Made by a program: the position numbers and the translations under genes. Positions 5,351 to 12,867 of a stretch of DNA of 14,829 nt are shown piece by piece. The stretch is from an uncultured Actinomycetes bacterium (GTDB lineage: Bacteria > Actinomycetota > Thermoleophilia > Miltoncostaeales > Miltoncostaeaceae). The stretch lies in contig CAIPNN010000051.1 in assembly GCA_903866425.1 (NCBI GenBank), positions 1 to 14,829 on the forward strand. Reading direction: 5' to 3'. A model generated the notes under the pieces. That model did not search any database. It had not been told where the DNA came from and saw nothing but the letters and a program-made list of their open reading frames with translations. The first letter of the stretch is position 1; the number at the start of each line of letters is the position of its first letter.

Positions 5351-6861
5351 GCCTGACCACCCATGGCAGTTGGCGTGGGGCCCTCGTCCATCTCGGACGG
5401 GGGCCCCTCGTCGTTTTTCGGTGCCGGTGCCTGTGCGGGCAGGCGGAGCGTGAAGCACGCGCCGCCATCCGCAGCGTCGCCGGCGGTGAGGTCGCCGCCG
5501 AGCGCCCGGGTGAGCTGGTGGGCGATGGCCAGGCCGAGCCCCGACCCCTGATTGCCCTCGGGGGTGACCGCCGACCTGAACGGGTCGAACAGCACCTCAC
5601 GCATCTCGGGCGCGATACCCGGACCGGTATCGGACACCTCGGCGGTCACACCGCCGTCCGGCGCCGGCCGCGCGACGATGCGCACAGTGCCACCGGCGGG
5701 CGTCCAGCGGATTGCGTTGTCCACCAGGTTGGTCATCACCTGCTGCACACGGTCGGGATCGGTGACGATGACCGGCAAGTCCGGCAGATCCGCATCAATC
5801 GTCACGCCCTTCCGCTCGGCCGTCGACCACAGGGCATCCGCGGCCTGCTCGAGCGGCAGGGCGGCGGGTACCGGTACGAGTTGCACCCGGAAACGGTCGG
5901 CATCCATGCGCGCCAGATCGAGCAGATCGGTCACCAGCACCTCGAGCCGGGTCGCTTCCGACTCAATGGCCCCCAGCGAGCGGGGCACGGCGGCCTCCGG
6001 CACCACGCCGTCGGACAGCGCGGTGGCATGCCCCCTGATCGCCGTGAGTGGCGTCCGCAGGTCGTGGGTGATGCGCATGAGGAATTCGCGGGCGAGGCGG
6101 TCGCGTCGGGCCAGTTGGCGCACCATCTCATTGAAGGCCCGGGCCACGGCATCGAGTTCCTCCGCGCCGCCGGTCGCCACCTCGGCCTGCAGGTCACCCG
6201 CAGCCACGCTCTGCGCGGCCGACTCGAGGTCGCGAAGCGGCCGGGTAGCCCGCCGGGTGATCCACAGCACGAGCACCACGGCCACGGCCAGCCCGAGCAG
6301 CGTTGCCACCAGCACGGGCGGCAGTACCGATCCCCACGCCGCCGCCACCTCGTTCTGGGGCCGGGTGAGCACCACGGCGCCGACGTAACGACTGCCCACC
6401 GTGACGGGTGCGGCGGCGCCGAACGTGGGTGTGTTGGCGCCGGTGGGGGTGAAGCCGAATGACTGCGACCCATCACGGACCAGCAGGGCGGGGTCGAGGT
6501 CCTGCGCCACCGTCTGCGGGAGGCCACCCGTGGGGTTGGAGGCGCCGGGCGACAGGTCGAGGCCCACGTAATACAGCGTGGTGCTGGGGCCGGCGAGGGT
6601 CTCGAGGTTGCCAATCGGTCCGGGTCGGAAGTCGGTCCCGGTCTCAAGGGCGGTGCTGACCCGGGCCGAGACGAGCACCGCGATTGCCCGGGCCTGGCGG
6701 TCGAGTTCGGCACGCGCCTGATCGGTCGCGGAACTGCGGATAAGGGACACCGCCACCGCTGCGAAGAGGAGGGCGGCGACGATGAGGCCGCCGACAGCCC
6801 CGAGAGCCACGCGCCCCGACAGGCTCGCCCACGGCCGCCGGCCGGCCGGGGCGCTGCTCAC
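5347..6861 (-). CDS. Membrane sensor histidine kinase (HAMP, HisKA, HATPase)
   Basis: The 504-residue sensor kinase has TM1 at about 19-41, an extracytoplasmic sensor of about 135 residues, TM2 at about 178-202, HAMP at about 203-255, and an H-box ITHDLRTPL with phospho-accepting H266. The ATP-binding domain shows N-box TNLVDNA (N378, N382), G1 DTGPGI (411-416) and G2 GSGLGL (439-444). It autophosphorylates and passes phosphate to the adjacent regulator. The GTG start overlaps the regulator stop (GTGA, 6861-6858), implying coupled translation; longer in-frame extensions run into the regulator gene and are rejected. The sensor region matches no family I know, so the stimulus is unknown. The tail has two DEGP repeats whose DNA forms the opposing operon's terminator. 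Its stop shares CTAG with the P-II stop. Confidence 0.93.
   Translation of the reverse strand: MSSAPAGRRPWASLSGRVALGAVGGLIVAALLFAAVAVSLIRSSATDQARAELDRQARAIAVLVSARVSTALETGTDFRPGPIGNLETLAGPSTTLYYVGLDLSPGASNPTGGLPQTVAQDLDPALLVRDGSQSFGFTPTGANTPTFGAAAPVTVGSRYVGAVVLTRPQNEVAAAWGSVLPPVLVATLLGLAVAVVLVLWITRRATRPLRDLESAAQSVAAGDLQAEVATGGAEELDAVARAFNEMVRQLARRDRLAREFLMRITHDLRTPLTAIRGHATALSDGVVPEAAVPRSLGAIESEATRLEVLVTDLLDLARMDADRFRVQLVPVPAALPLEQAADALWSTAERKGVTIDADLPDLPVIVTDPDRVQQVMTNLVDNAIRWTPAGGTVRIVARPAPDGGVTAEVSDTGPGIAPEMREVLFDPFRSAVTPEGNQGSGLGLAIAHQLTRALGGDLTAGDAADGGACFTLRLPAQAPAPKNDEGPPSEMDEGPTPTAMGGQA
5377..5418 (+). terminator. Intrinsic terminator of the amt2-glnK operon, inside the kinase gene
   Basis: The left arm (5377-5389, GGGGCCCTCGTCC) pairs with the right arm (5395-5407) over 13 positions, 12 Watson-Crick and one G-U, around the loop ATCTC. 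A TTTTT run follows at 5414-5418, 6 bases after the stem. It begins 26 bases after the P-II stop and points with that operon. It lies wholly within the 3' codons of the convergent kinase gene. On the minus strand the same stem has no T-run behind it, so it should work mainly in one direction. Confidence 0.8.
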
Positions 6862-7565
6862 CGCCGGGTCGGCACCTTGTATCCGGTGCCCCACACGGTT
6901 TCGATGGGGCAGGCATCGCCGAGCTTGCGGCGCAGCTGACGCACGTGCACGTCGATGGTGCGGCTGTCGCCCAGGAATGTGTAGCCCCACACACGCTCGA
7001 GCAGCTGTTCGCGGCTCAACACCAGACCGCGGGCCTGCACCAGAGTGACCAGGAGGTCGAACTCCTTGGGAGTGAGTGCCACTTCATCGCCTGACACGTA
7101 CACCTCGCGCGGACCCACTTCGATGCGCAGGTCATCCACCTCGAGCACCGGTGGCATGTCCGGATCAACCTGGTCGGCCTGTCCGTCGCTCCGGCGCAGC
7201 ACGGCGCGCACACGGGCCACCAGCTCACGGGGGTCGAACGGCTTCGTCACGTAGTCGTCGGCCCCGAGCTCAAGACCCACGACCTTGTCAACCGGCTCAT
7301 CGCGCGCGGTGAGCATGAGGATGGGCATTGCCCCACCACCCTGGCGAATGCGGCGCGTCACCTCGAACCCGTCAACTCCGGGCAGGTTGACGTCCAGCAG
7401 CATGAGATCCGGCCTGTCGGCTTCGATCATCTCGAGGGCGGTATCGCCCCGCTCGGCCACGTCCACGCGAAAGCCCGCTGCCTCCAGATACATCTTCGCG
7501 AAGGATGCGATGTTGGGCTCGTCCTCGACAATGAGGATGAAGGGCTGTTCGTCGGTTGATGCCAT
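6858..7565 (-). CDS. OmpR/PhoB-family response regulator
   Basis: This 235-residue regulator has an N-terminal receiver (about 9-120) with acidic pair E14/D15, phospho-acceptor D58 in LLDVNLPG, T86 in MLTARD and K108 in VTKPF. It ends with a winged-helix DNA-binding domain (about 139-235) showing LTPKEFDLL, the recognition-helix region SRTIDVHVRQLRRKLGD, and the closing GTGYKV hairpin. Phosphorylation by the kinase encoded just downstream should promote dimer binding to direct-repeat sites. The ATG has no clear ribosome site; TAACCT (7587-7582 on the minus strand) could be a nearby -10 box giving a very short leader. It overlaps the kinase start by GTGA and follows a secreted-protein gene by 35 bases. 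The target genes are unknown. Confidence 0.95.
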   Translation of the reverse strand: MASTDEQPFILIVEDEPNIASFAKMYLEAAGFRVDVAERGDTALEMIEADRPDLMLLDVNLPGVDGFEVTRRIRQGGGAMPILMLTARDEPVDKVVGLELGADDYVTKPFDPRELVARVRAVLRRSDGQADQVDPDMPPVLEVDDLRIEVGPREVYVSGDEVALTPKEFDLLVTLVQARGLVLSREQLLERVWGYTFLGDSRTIDVHVRQLRRKLGDACPIETVWGTGYKVPTRR

Positions 7566-7600
7566 AGGGAAGTCTGCGCGGAGGTTACCCCCGCCAGTAG

Positions 7601-8221
7601 CTACTTGGTGGGTGCCAGCGCAAGGTCGATGGGCTTGAGCGGCCAGCTCTGCGGGTTCCCGTTGTTGACGGTGAATGTGCCGACGCCATTCAGGAGGCCT
7701 GTGCCGCTTCCCGTGACAGCGATGGCAAGCGATCCACGGCCGCTGATCTCCACGCGCACCGATGTGCCGTCAACCACGAAACGGCCGCTGGGCGAGCGCA
7801 CTGTGGCAGTGCGCGCGCCGCCGCCTGATGAACGGAGCGGCACGCAGGCCGCGCCAACCCGCAGCATGCCGTCGCCCCGCTGATCGGTGACCTTGATGGT
7901 CATGCCCTGCACGGTGCCCCAGGTCATGAATGACCCATTGAGCCTGACGCGCCCGGACCCCTCGATGTCGATCTGCCCCCCGGCACCGACCGACCCCGCC
8001 TTCACCGGACTGAGGTCCTTCCCCGGCGACCTGCATCCGCGCTGGGGTGATGGGGCGGGACCTCCGTGACGTCCTGGCCCCGCCGCTGACCCCGACCCCG
8101 ACCCACCGCCACTACTTGACGCGAGCGCGGGTGCGGCCAGCGCGAGCGCACCGATCAGTGCGGCGCAGACCGTGGCGCGTGTCAGGGAAGTGCTCACAGG
8201 AAGATCGTCGCTCCGTCTCAT
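7601..8221 (-). CDS. Secreted protein of unknown function upstream of the two-component system
   Basis: The predicted 206-residue protein starts with a signal peptide: a polar basic N-region, then a hydrophobic core (VCAALIGALALAAPALA), with cleavage likely after the APALA motif near residue 34. A Ser/Gly/Pro-rich linker (about 35-65) follows. The remaining roughly 140 residues alternate short beta-like strands and glycine turns (for example RVRLNGSFMTWG, RFVVDGTSVRVEISG), suggesting a small all-beta exported domain. Two cysteines (in RGCRSP and AACVPL) could form a disulfide. I recognise no family. The ATG 8221 start is chosen, but GTG 8197 would also give a good signal peptide, and neither has a clear ribosome site. 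Its position ahead of the regulator and kinase suggests shared transcription and perhaps a role as target or accessory of that system. Confidence 0.65.
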   Translation of the reverse strand: MRRSDDLPVSTSLTRATVCAALIGALALAAPALASSSGGGSGSGSAAGPGRHGGPAPSPQRGCRSPGKDLSPVKAGSVGAGGQIDIEGSGRVRLNGSFMTWGTVQGMTIKVTDQRGDGMLRVGAACVPLRSSGGGARTATVRSPSGRFVVDGTSVRVEISGRGSLAIAVTGSGTGLLNGVGTFTVNNGNPQSWPLKPIDLALAPTK

Positions 8222-8283
8222 GCGAAACCAGAGGGGTTGGCGTAAGGAATTCGTGAATCCGGCACCGTCACCTCCGCCCTGCA

Positions 8284-8658
8284 CTACATCTCGAGGTTGA
8301 TGCCCTCTTCCACCTGCACCGTCTGCGGCGCGGTGGGCTCGACCGGCACCGTCTCCTCGGTCGCCGGTGCGGTGGGCTCGGGGCGGGCGGTCTCGCCCTC
8401 CGGTACCGGGCGGGGGCCATCGCCCATGTACGCCCAGATGATCTCGCCGCAGTCGGGGCAGCCCGGCAGCGTGCCGCGATTGTTGATGCGGAACTGGCAT
8501 GCCACACACGCGAAGATGCCGGGCACCTTCTGTCCGGCGTGGTAGCAGGGCTTGCCGATGCGGCGCTCGGCCTGCTCGACGCCCTGCTGCAGGGTCATGT
8601 TCTTGTTCTGGGGGACCGCGGTGCGGCCGGGTCCATTTGTGCGTCCACTGGTGCCCAT
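8284..8658 (-). CDS. Small zinc-ribbon protein with acidic Pro/Glu tail
   Basis: The 124-residue protein has a central zinc-ribbon: CVAC (51-54) and CPDC (67-70), the second followed by Gly as in the usual CPxCG knuckle, with an extra C38 ahead. These four cysteines should bind one Zn2+. The layout (basic N-terminus, CxxC, RGTLPGCPDCG) resembles zinc-ribbon proteins of the DUF1451/YbeL type, but that match is from memory. Residues about 80-124 are a disordered, acidic Pro/Thr/Glu tail with repeated PTAP. The ATG has AAGGGG (8673-8668, minus strand) 9 bases upstream. It is divergent from nadE and may head the minus-strand cluster, with a 62-base gap to the next gene. Its function is unknown. 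Confidence 0.7.
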   Translation of the reverse strand: MGTSGRTNGPGRTAVPQNKNMTLQQGVEQAERRIGKPCYHAGQKVPGIFACVACQFRINNRGTLPGCPDCGEIIWAYMGDGPRPVPEGETARPEPTAPATEETVPVEPTAPQTVQVEEGINLEM

Positions 8659-8679
8659 CGTGGAAAACCCCTTGTCGCG

Positions 8680-8685
8680 TATATC
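8680..8685 (-). promoter_or_regulatory. Candidate -10 box for the zinc-ribbon gene
   Basis: On the minus strand, GATATA (8685-8680) lies 21 bases upstream of the zinc-ribbon start and is the only AT-rich hexamer in the 98-base divergent gap to nadE. No matching -35 element is seen at 16-18 bases, so support is weak. Confidence 0.25.
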
Positions 8686-8756
8686 CTGAGGACGGGCTGG
8701 ATGCTACCGCGCATCGCCAGCCAGACCCATGAGATCAGGCGGTCGGAGGGCGGCGG

Positions 8757-10463
8757 ATGCGCATCGCGTGCGCGCAGTTGAACACGGTCGTCGGCGACCT
8801 TGACGGAAACCTGGCGCTGGTGCGCGAGGCGATTCGTGATGCCACGGCCCGTGGCGCGCACCTGGTGCTCACGCCCGAATTGGCGCTGACGGGCTATCCA
8901 CCGGAGGATCTGCTGCTGCGGCCGTCGTTCGCAGCGGCATCGCGCGAGGCGCTGGAGGCCCTTGCCCCCGAGGTCACCGAGGGCGTTGCCATCGTGGGGT
9001 TTGTCGACCACGACGAGGATTGCCGCAACGCCGCCGCGGTCATCGCCAATGGGCGGGTGCAGGCCGTCTACCACAAGCGGTTCCTGCCGAATTACGGCGT
9101 TTTTGACGAGGCGCGGTATTTCCGGGCGGGTGATGGGCCCATCGTGCTCGACGTCGAGGGTGCCCGAATCGGCATCGTCATCTGCGAGGACATCTGGTAC
9201 CCGGCGCCGGTGGCCGCTGAACTCGCCCGTGCCCGCCTCGACGTGATCGCCTGTATCTCGTCGTCTCCATTTCACCAGGCCAAGGGCGACGCCCGGGAAC
9301 GCATGCTGCAGACGCGTGCCAGCGACAGTGCGGCTGCGCTTGCGTACTGCAATCAGGTGGGTGGTCAGGACGAGCTGGTATTTGACGGGCGCTCGGCCGT
9401 GATTGATGCAGGCGGTGAGGTCATCGCGCGCGCGCCGGTGTTCGAACAGCACCTGCTCATCGCTGACCTCGAGCTCGACCTCGCCGCGGGCCGCCGTCTG
9501 CGCGAGCCCCTGCTGCGTCGCCTCGAGCCGCTCGCCGATTCCGCCCCCGTGATCATTGAGGCCACCCTGCCGTCGGCGTCCGGGGCGCCGTCCCCGGTGG
9601 CACCGGTGGCCGGTCCCGAGCGCGAATTGTGGGGGGCCCTCGTGCAGGGCGTGCGCGATTACGTGGGCAAGAACGGGTTCCCCGGGGTCATCATCGGGCT
9701 GTCGGGCGGCATTGACTCCGCGCTCACGGCCGCGATCGCCGTGGATGCGCTGGGTGCCGAGTGCGTACGCGGCGTGGCCATGCCGTCGGTCTTCACCGAG
9801 TCACGGAGTACTGAGGACGCACAGACGCTCGCCACCTCGCTGGGCATCCGCATGGACGTCATCGAGATCGCCCCGGTGGTCGACGCCTTCGAGGCGCAGC
9901 TGGCCGAGGTGTTTGATGGCCGGCCGCGCGACGTGGCTGAGGAGAACCTGCAGGCGCGCGTGCGCGGCACGCTTCTGATGGCGATGAGCAACAAGCACGG
10001 CGCCATGGTGCTGGCCACGGGGAACAAGAGTGAGATGTCGGTGGGGTATTCAACGATCTACGGCGACATGGCCGGTGGGTTCGCCCCGCTGCGCGATGTG
10101 TCGAAGACCTGGGTGTACCGCCTGTCGTCGTGGCGGAACCTCGAAGCGGGCAGGGAGGTCATTCCGGAGGCCACCATTACGCGACCGCCCACCGCCGAAC
10201 TGCGCCCCGACCAGCGCGATTCGGACTCGTTGCCCGAATACGAGGTTCTTGATCCCATTCTTGAGGCATATGTCGAGGAGGACCTTCCGCCCGCGGCACT
10301 CGTGGAGCGCGGATTCCCCGAGGACGTCGTCGCGCGCATTGTGGGCATGGTTGACCGCGCCGAGTACAAGCGGCGCCAAGGACCTCCCGGGGTCAAGACC
10401 ACGCCGAGGGCATTCGGTCGCGATCGACGTATGCCCATCACCAACCGGTACGACGCTGTCTAG
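8757..10463 (+). CDS. nadE: NAD+ synthetase, glutamine-hydrolysing
   Basis: This 568-residue two-domain enzyme makes NAD+ from deamido-NAD+, ATP and glutamine in the cytoplasm, the last step of NAD synthesis. The N-terminal nitrilase-type glutaminase (about 1-265) has the E-K-C triad: E41 in LTPELALTGY, K107 in YHKRFLP and C143 in ICEDIW. The C-terminal synthetase has the PP-loop SGGIDS (316-321), then ATGNKSEMSVGYSTIYGDMAGG, a hallmark of this family. Length and architecture are normal for the long, glutamine-dependent form, so ammonia is channelled internally. The ATG has GGAGGG (8745-8750) 6 bases upstream. Its last 8 bases overlap the proposed start of the protease gene. It is divergent from the zinc-ribbon gene. 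Confidence 0.97.
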   Translation: MRIACAQLNTVVGDLDGNLALVREAIRDATARGAHLVLTPELALTGYPPEDLLLRPSFAAASREALEALAPEVTEGVAIVGFVDHDEDCRNAAAVIANGRVQAVYHKRFLPNYGVFDEARYFRAGDGPIVLDVEGARIGIVICEDIWYPAPVAAELARARLDVIACISSSPFHQAKGDARERMLQTRASDSAAALAYCNQVGGQDELVFDGRSAVIDAGGEVIARAPVFEQHLLIADLELDLAAGRRLREPLLRRLEPLADSAPVIIEATLPSASGAPSPVAPVAGPERELWGALVQGVRDYVGKNGFPGVIIGLSGGIDSALTAAIAVDALGAECVRGVAMPSVFTESRSTEDAQTLATSLGIRMDVIEIAPVVDAFEAQLAEVFDGRPRDVAEENLQARVRGTLLMAMSNKHGAMVLATGNKSEMSVGYSTIYGDMAGGFAPLRDVSKTWVYRLSSWRNLEAGREVIPEATITRPPTAELRPDQRDSDSLPEYEVLDPILEAYVEEDLPPAALVERGFPEDVVARIVGMVDRAEYKRRQGPPGVKTTPRAFGRDRRMPITNRYDAV

Positions 10464-12150
10464 TCGCATCCGCGGTGGTCTGGCGCTGCTCGCCGCGTTC
10501 GGCGCATTTGCCGCGCCATCGGTTGCGTTCTCCACCGCCGCTCCTCCGCGCCTGGCGACGACGGCGGGCACCGCATCGCTGGTGGTCACATTCGCCGAGC
10601 CGCAGGCCGACGCCGCCGCGCACGCGCAACTTGATGCGCTGGGCGCCGTGACCCCGCTGGTACCCGAGGCGGGCGTATGGATCGTCGCCGCGCCAGCCAA
10701 CGCCGCACTTCGCGATCGGGCCCTCGCCGTCCCGGGCGTCACCGGCGCCGAGTGGTCGCTTGTACGCCGGGCTGACGACATCGCGCCGGTGACACCCGCA
10801 CCGCCGCAGCCGCTTACTCCGGTTGCCATGCCCACCGACACCTACTTCACGCCCGATCGCCAGGCCAACTTGCTGGGGGCCGTCAGCACCTGGGCCCCCG
10901 ATCTTGCGAGCGTCGGGCCGCGCCCGCGCATCGCGATCCTCGACGGCGGCGTTGACCGTTCGCACGAGGAGTGGAGTGGTCCGAATTCCCCGCTCGTGCG
11001 GCCGTTCAGCGCCTGGACGGGTCAGGAGTCGGCGGACGACTGGGGCCGGACTGGGCACGGCACGCATGTGGCCGGCATCGCTGCCGCGCCTGCCAATGGC
11101 CTGGGCATCGTGGGTGTGGCACCAGGTGCCGCAGGCGCAGCCGAGGTCATCCCGGTGCAGATTGCTGACCGCGATGGCTACTCCACTGACGCCACGATGA
11201 TGCGCGGCATCCGCTGGTCGGTACGCAACGGCGCCAAGGTCATCAACATCTCGGCCGGGGGCGCCGGGTCAGCACAGTCGTTTCAGGCCGTCATCGACTG
11301 GGCATTCCGCAGCGGCGCGCTGGTGGTGGCCTCAGTAGGCAATGACGGCCAGAGCTACAGCACACTCAACTATCCGGCTGCCTATGCGCACGTGCTGGGC
11401 GTGGCCGCACAGTGCACCGGCACGCCCGATCCCGACTGCCCCACGCCCACCGGACTCGCCGTGTTCAGCGACCGCAACTCATCGGTGGACGTCGTCGCGC
11501 CGGGCGTGGACATTCTCTCGTCGGTTCCGCGCCGCATCACCGACGGCGCAATCGCGCCCGGCTACGCCACCAAGACCGGTACGTCGATGGCCACGCCCTA
11601 CGTTGCGGGCCTCGCTGCCCTCGTGTTCGCCGCCAACCCCGGTGCCACGCCGTATCAGGTGATGCGCCAGATCATGAACACCGCGACTGACGGCGGGCCT
11701 CCAGGTCGCGACCTCTCCCACGGCGACGGCTTCATCAATGCTCGCGCCGCGGTGACCCTGCCGTTGCCGCCCGACGATCCGACCGAGGTCAACGACGACG
11801 TGTCGCACGTCAAGTCGGAGTCGGCCATCAACGCGGCGGACGGCGCCACCAGCGTGACGGCGGCGATCGATTACGCCAACGATCCCCATGACCTGTACCC
11901 GGTGCAGCTGCGCAAAGGCCAGACGGTGCGCGTGCGCGTGCGCGGCACCTCTGCTGCGCGCATGCGCCTGGCGCTGTGGGCCCCCGGCACCCGCAGCATC
12001 AACGGTGGGCGCAGTGCGCCCGCCGCCGCGCTCCGCAAGGCCGTCGCATCGCCAAAGTTGGGATACGTGGCCACATCAACGGGCCGTTGGTTCATTGACG
12101 TGCGTGGTGTGTCCGGCCGCACCGCCTACACGCTGACGGTGACGCGATAG
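10456..12150 (+). CDS. Secreted subtilisin-like (S8) serine protease
   Basis: The 564-residue exported protease has a signal peptide (SSRIRGG plus the hydrophobic core LALLAAFGAFAA), an I9-like propeptide (about 40-105) and an S8 catalytic domain (about 130-435). The triad is D163 in AILDGGVD, H201 in GHGTHVAGI and S377 in GTSMATPYVAG, with oxyanion N296 in SVGNDG. A C-terminal beta domain (about 445-564) resembles PPC-type domains. The start is the problem: after the nadE stop there is no in-frame ATG, GTG or TTG before the signal peptide. CTG 10456 gives an ideal signal peptide and overlaps the nadE end by 8 bases, suggesting coupled re-initiation. TTG 10351 is possible but adds 35 residues that only shadow NadE. 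Two cysteines (in AQCTGTPDPDC) may form a disulfide. Confidence 0.9.
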   Translation: MSSRIRGGLALLAAFGAFAAPSVAFSTAAPPRLATTAGTASLVVTFAEPQADAAAHAQLDALGAVTPLVPEAGVWIVAAPANAALRDRALAVPGVTGAEWSLVRRADDIAPVTPAPPQPLTPVAMPTDTYFTPDRQANLLGAVSTWAPDLASVGPRPRIAILDGGVDRSHEEWSGPNSPLVRPFSAWTGQESADDWGRTGHGTHVAGIAAAPANGLGIVGVAPGAAGAAEVIPVQIADRDGYSTDATMMRGIRWSVRNGAKVINISAGGAGSAQSFQAVIDWAFRSGALVVASVGNDGQSYSTLNYPAAYAHVLGVAAQCTGTPDPDCPTPTGLAVFSDRNSSVDVVAPGVDILSSVPRRITDGAIAPGYATKTGTSMATPYVAGLAALVFAANPGATPYQVMRQIMNTATDGGPPGRDLSHGDGFINARAAVTLPLPPDDPTEVNDDVSHVKSESAINAADGATSVTAAIDYANDPHDLYPVQLRKGQTVRVRVRGTSAARMRLALWAPGTRSINGGRSAPAAALRKAVASPKLGYVATSTGRWFIDVRGVSGRTAYTLTVTR

Positions 12151-12164
12151 CCGGCGAGCGCCGC

Positions 12165-12842
12165 GTGCTGGCCATCACGGGCGCGTCGGATGGCATCGGC
12201 GCGGCCGTGGCCCGTGCGGCGGTGGCCGACGGCTGGCGGGTGGTGCTCGCGGCGCGGCGCACGGCGCTGCTCGATGCCCTTGCCGTTGAACTGGGCGGAC
12301 CCACGCATGCCGTGGCGGTGACGGCTGATGTGACCGAGTGGGATGACGTGCAGCGCATTCCGACTGCGGCGCTTGAGGCCTTCGGCCGGCTCGACGGGGT
12401 ACTCGCCAACGCCGGGTTCGGCGCGAAGCGCGGGTTCCTCAACGAGTCGCCCGAGTTCTGGAAGTCGATGGTGCTCACCAATGTGTACGGCGCGGCGCTC
12501 ACGCTGCGGGCCTGCATCCCGGCGCTCACCGACACCCGCGGGCACGTGATGCTCATGGGGTCGGTGTCCGGCCGTCAGGTGGGTACCGGTTCGCTGTACT
12601 CGTGCACCAAGTGGGCCATCACGGCGATGGCGGAGGCCGCGCGCAAGGACCTGCACGGCACCGGTATCAGGGTCACGCTCATCGGCCCGGGCATCGTTGA
12701 CACGGCGTTCTACGACGAGCCTCCGGGCGGGGCGCCCCTGGTTCCCGACGATGTCGCGCGCGCGGTGCTCTACGCGCTTGATCAGCCGCCACATGTGAGT
12801 ATCAACGAGATCATCATGCGGCCAACGACGCAGGAGTTCTAG
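12165..12842 (+). CDS. Short-chain dehydrogenase/reductase (SDR)
   Basis: The 225-residue classical SDR has the cofactor motif TGASDGIG (5-12), NAG at 82-84 stabilising the central sheet, and the catalytic tetrad N106, S133, Y145 and K149 (YSCTK). It is an NAD(P)(H)-dependent oxidoreductase, probably cytoplasmic. A basic pair R31-R32 after the second strand (VVLAARRT) suggests NADP(H), but this is only a tendency. The substrate is unknown. The protein is somewhat short for the family, with a compact C-terminus ending in an INEIIMRPTTQ segment typical of SDRs. The GTG start, 14 bases after the protease stop, leaves only a few residues before strand one; no better upstream start exists. The ribosome site is weak (GGCGAG, 12153-12158). 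Confidence 0.9.
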   Translation: MLAITGASDGIGAAVARAAVADGWRVVLAARRTALLDALAVELGGPTHAVAVTADVTEWDDVQRIPTAALEAFGRLDGVLANAGFGAKRGFLNESPEFWKSMVLTNVYGAALTLRACIPALTDTRGHVMLMGSVSGRQVGTGSLYSCTKWAITAMAEAARKDLHGTGIRVTLIGPGIVDTAFYDEPPGGAPLVPDDVARAVLYALDQPPHVSINEIIMRPTTQEF

Positions 12843-12853
12843 GCCGCTCGGGC

Positions 12854-12859
12854 TACGCT
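12854..12859 (+). promoter_or_regulatory. Candidate -10 box (TACGCT) for a leaderless deacetylase mRNA
   Basis: TACGCT ends 8 bases before ATG 12868 and 5 before GTG 12865, placing a transcription start at or next to the start codon. No Shine-Dalgarno sequence is present. The role is inferred from spacing only. Confidence 0.35.
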
Positions 12860-12867
12860 TGGTGGTG

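Noticed and set aside
5518..6462. 314-codon plus-strand open frame inside the kinase gene
   Set aside because: Antisense shadow of the HATPase, HisKA and HAMP regions; composition is unlike a real protein.
6862..6990. Kinase start upstream at 6990
   Set aside because: The extension is a shifted reading of the response regulator's conserved winged helix; GTG 6861 in the GTGA overlap is far more likely.
10351..10455. TTG 10351 as the protease start
   Set aside because: The extra 35 residues are only the shifted reading of NadE, are not hydrophobic, and would bury the signal peptide; kept as a less likely alternative.
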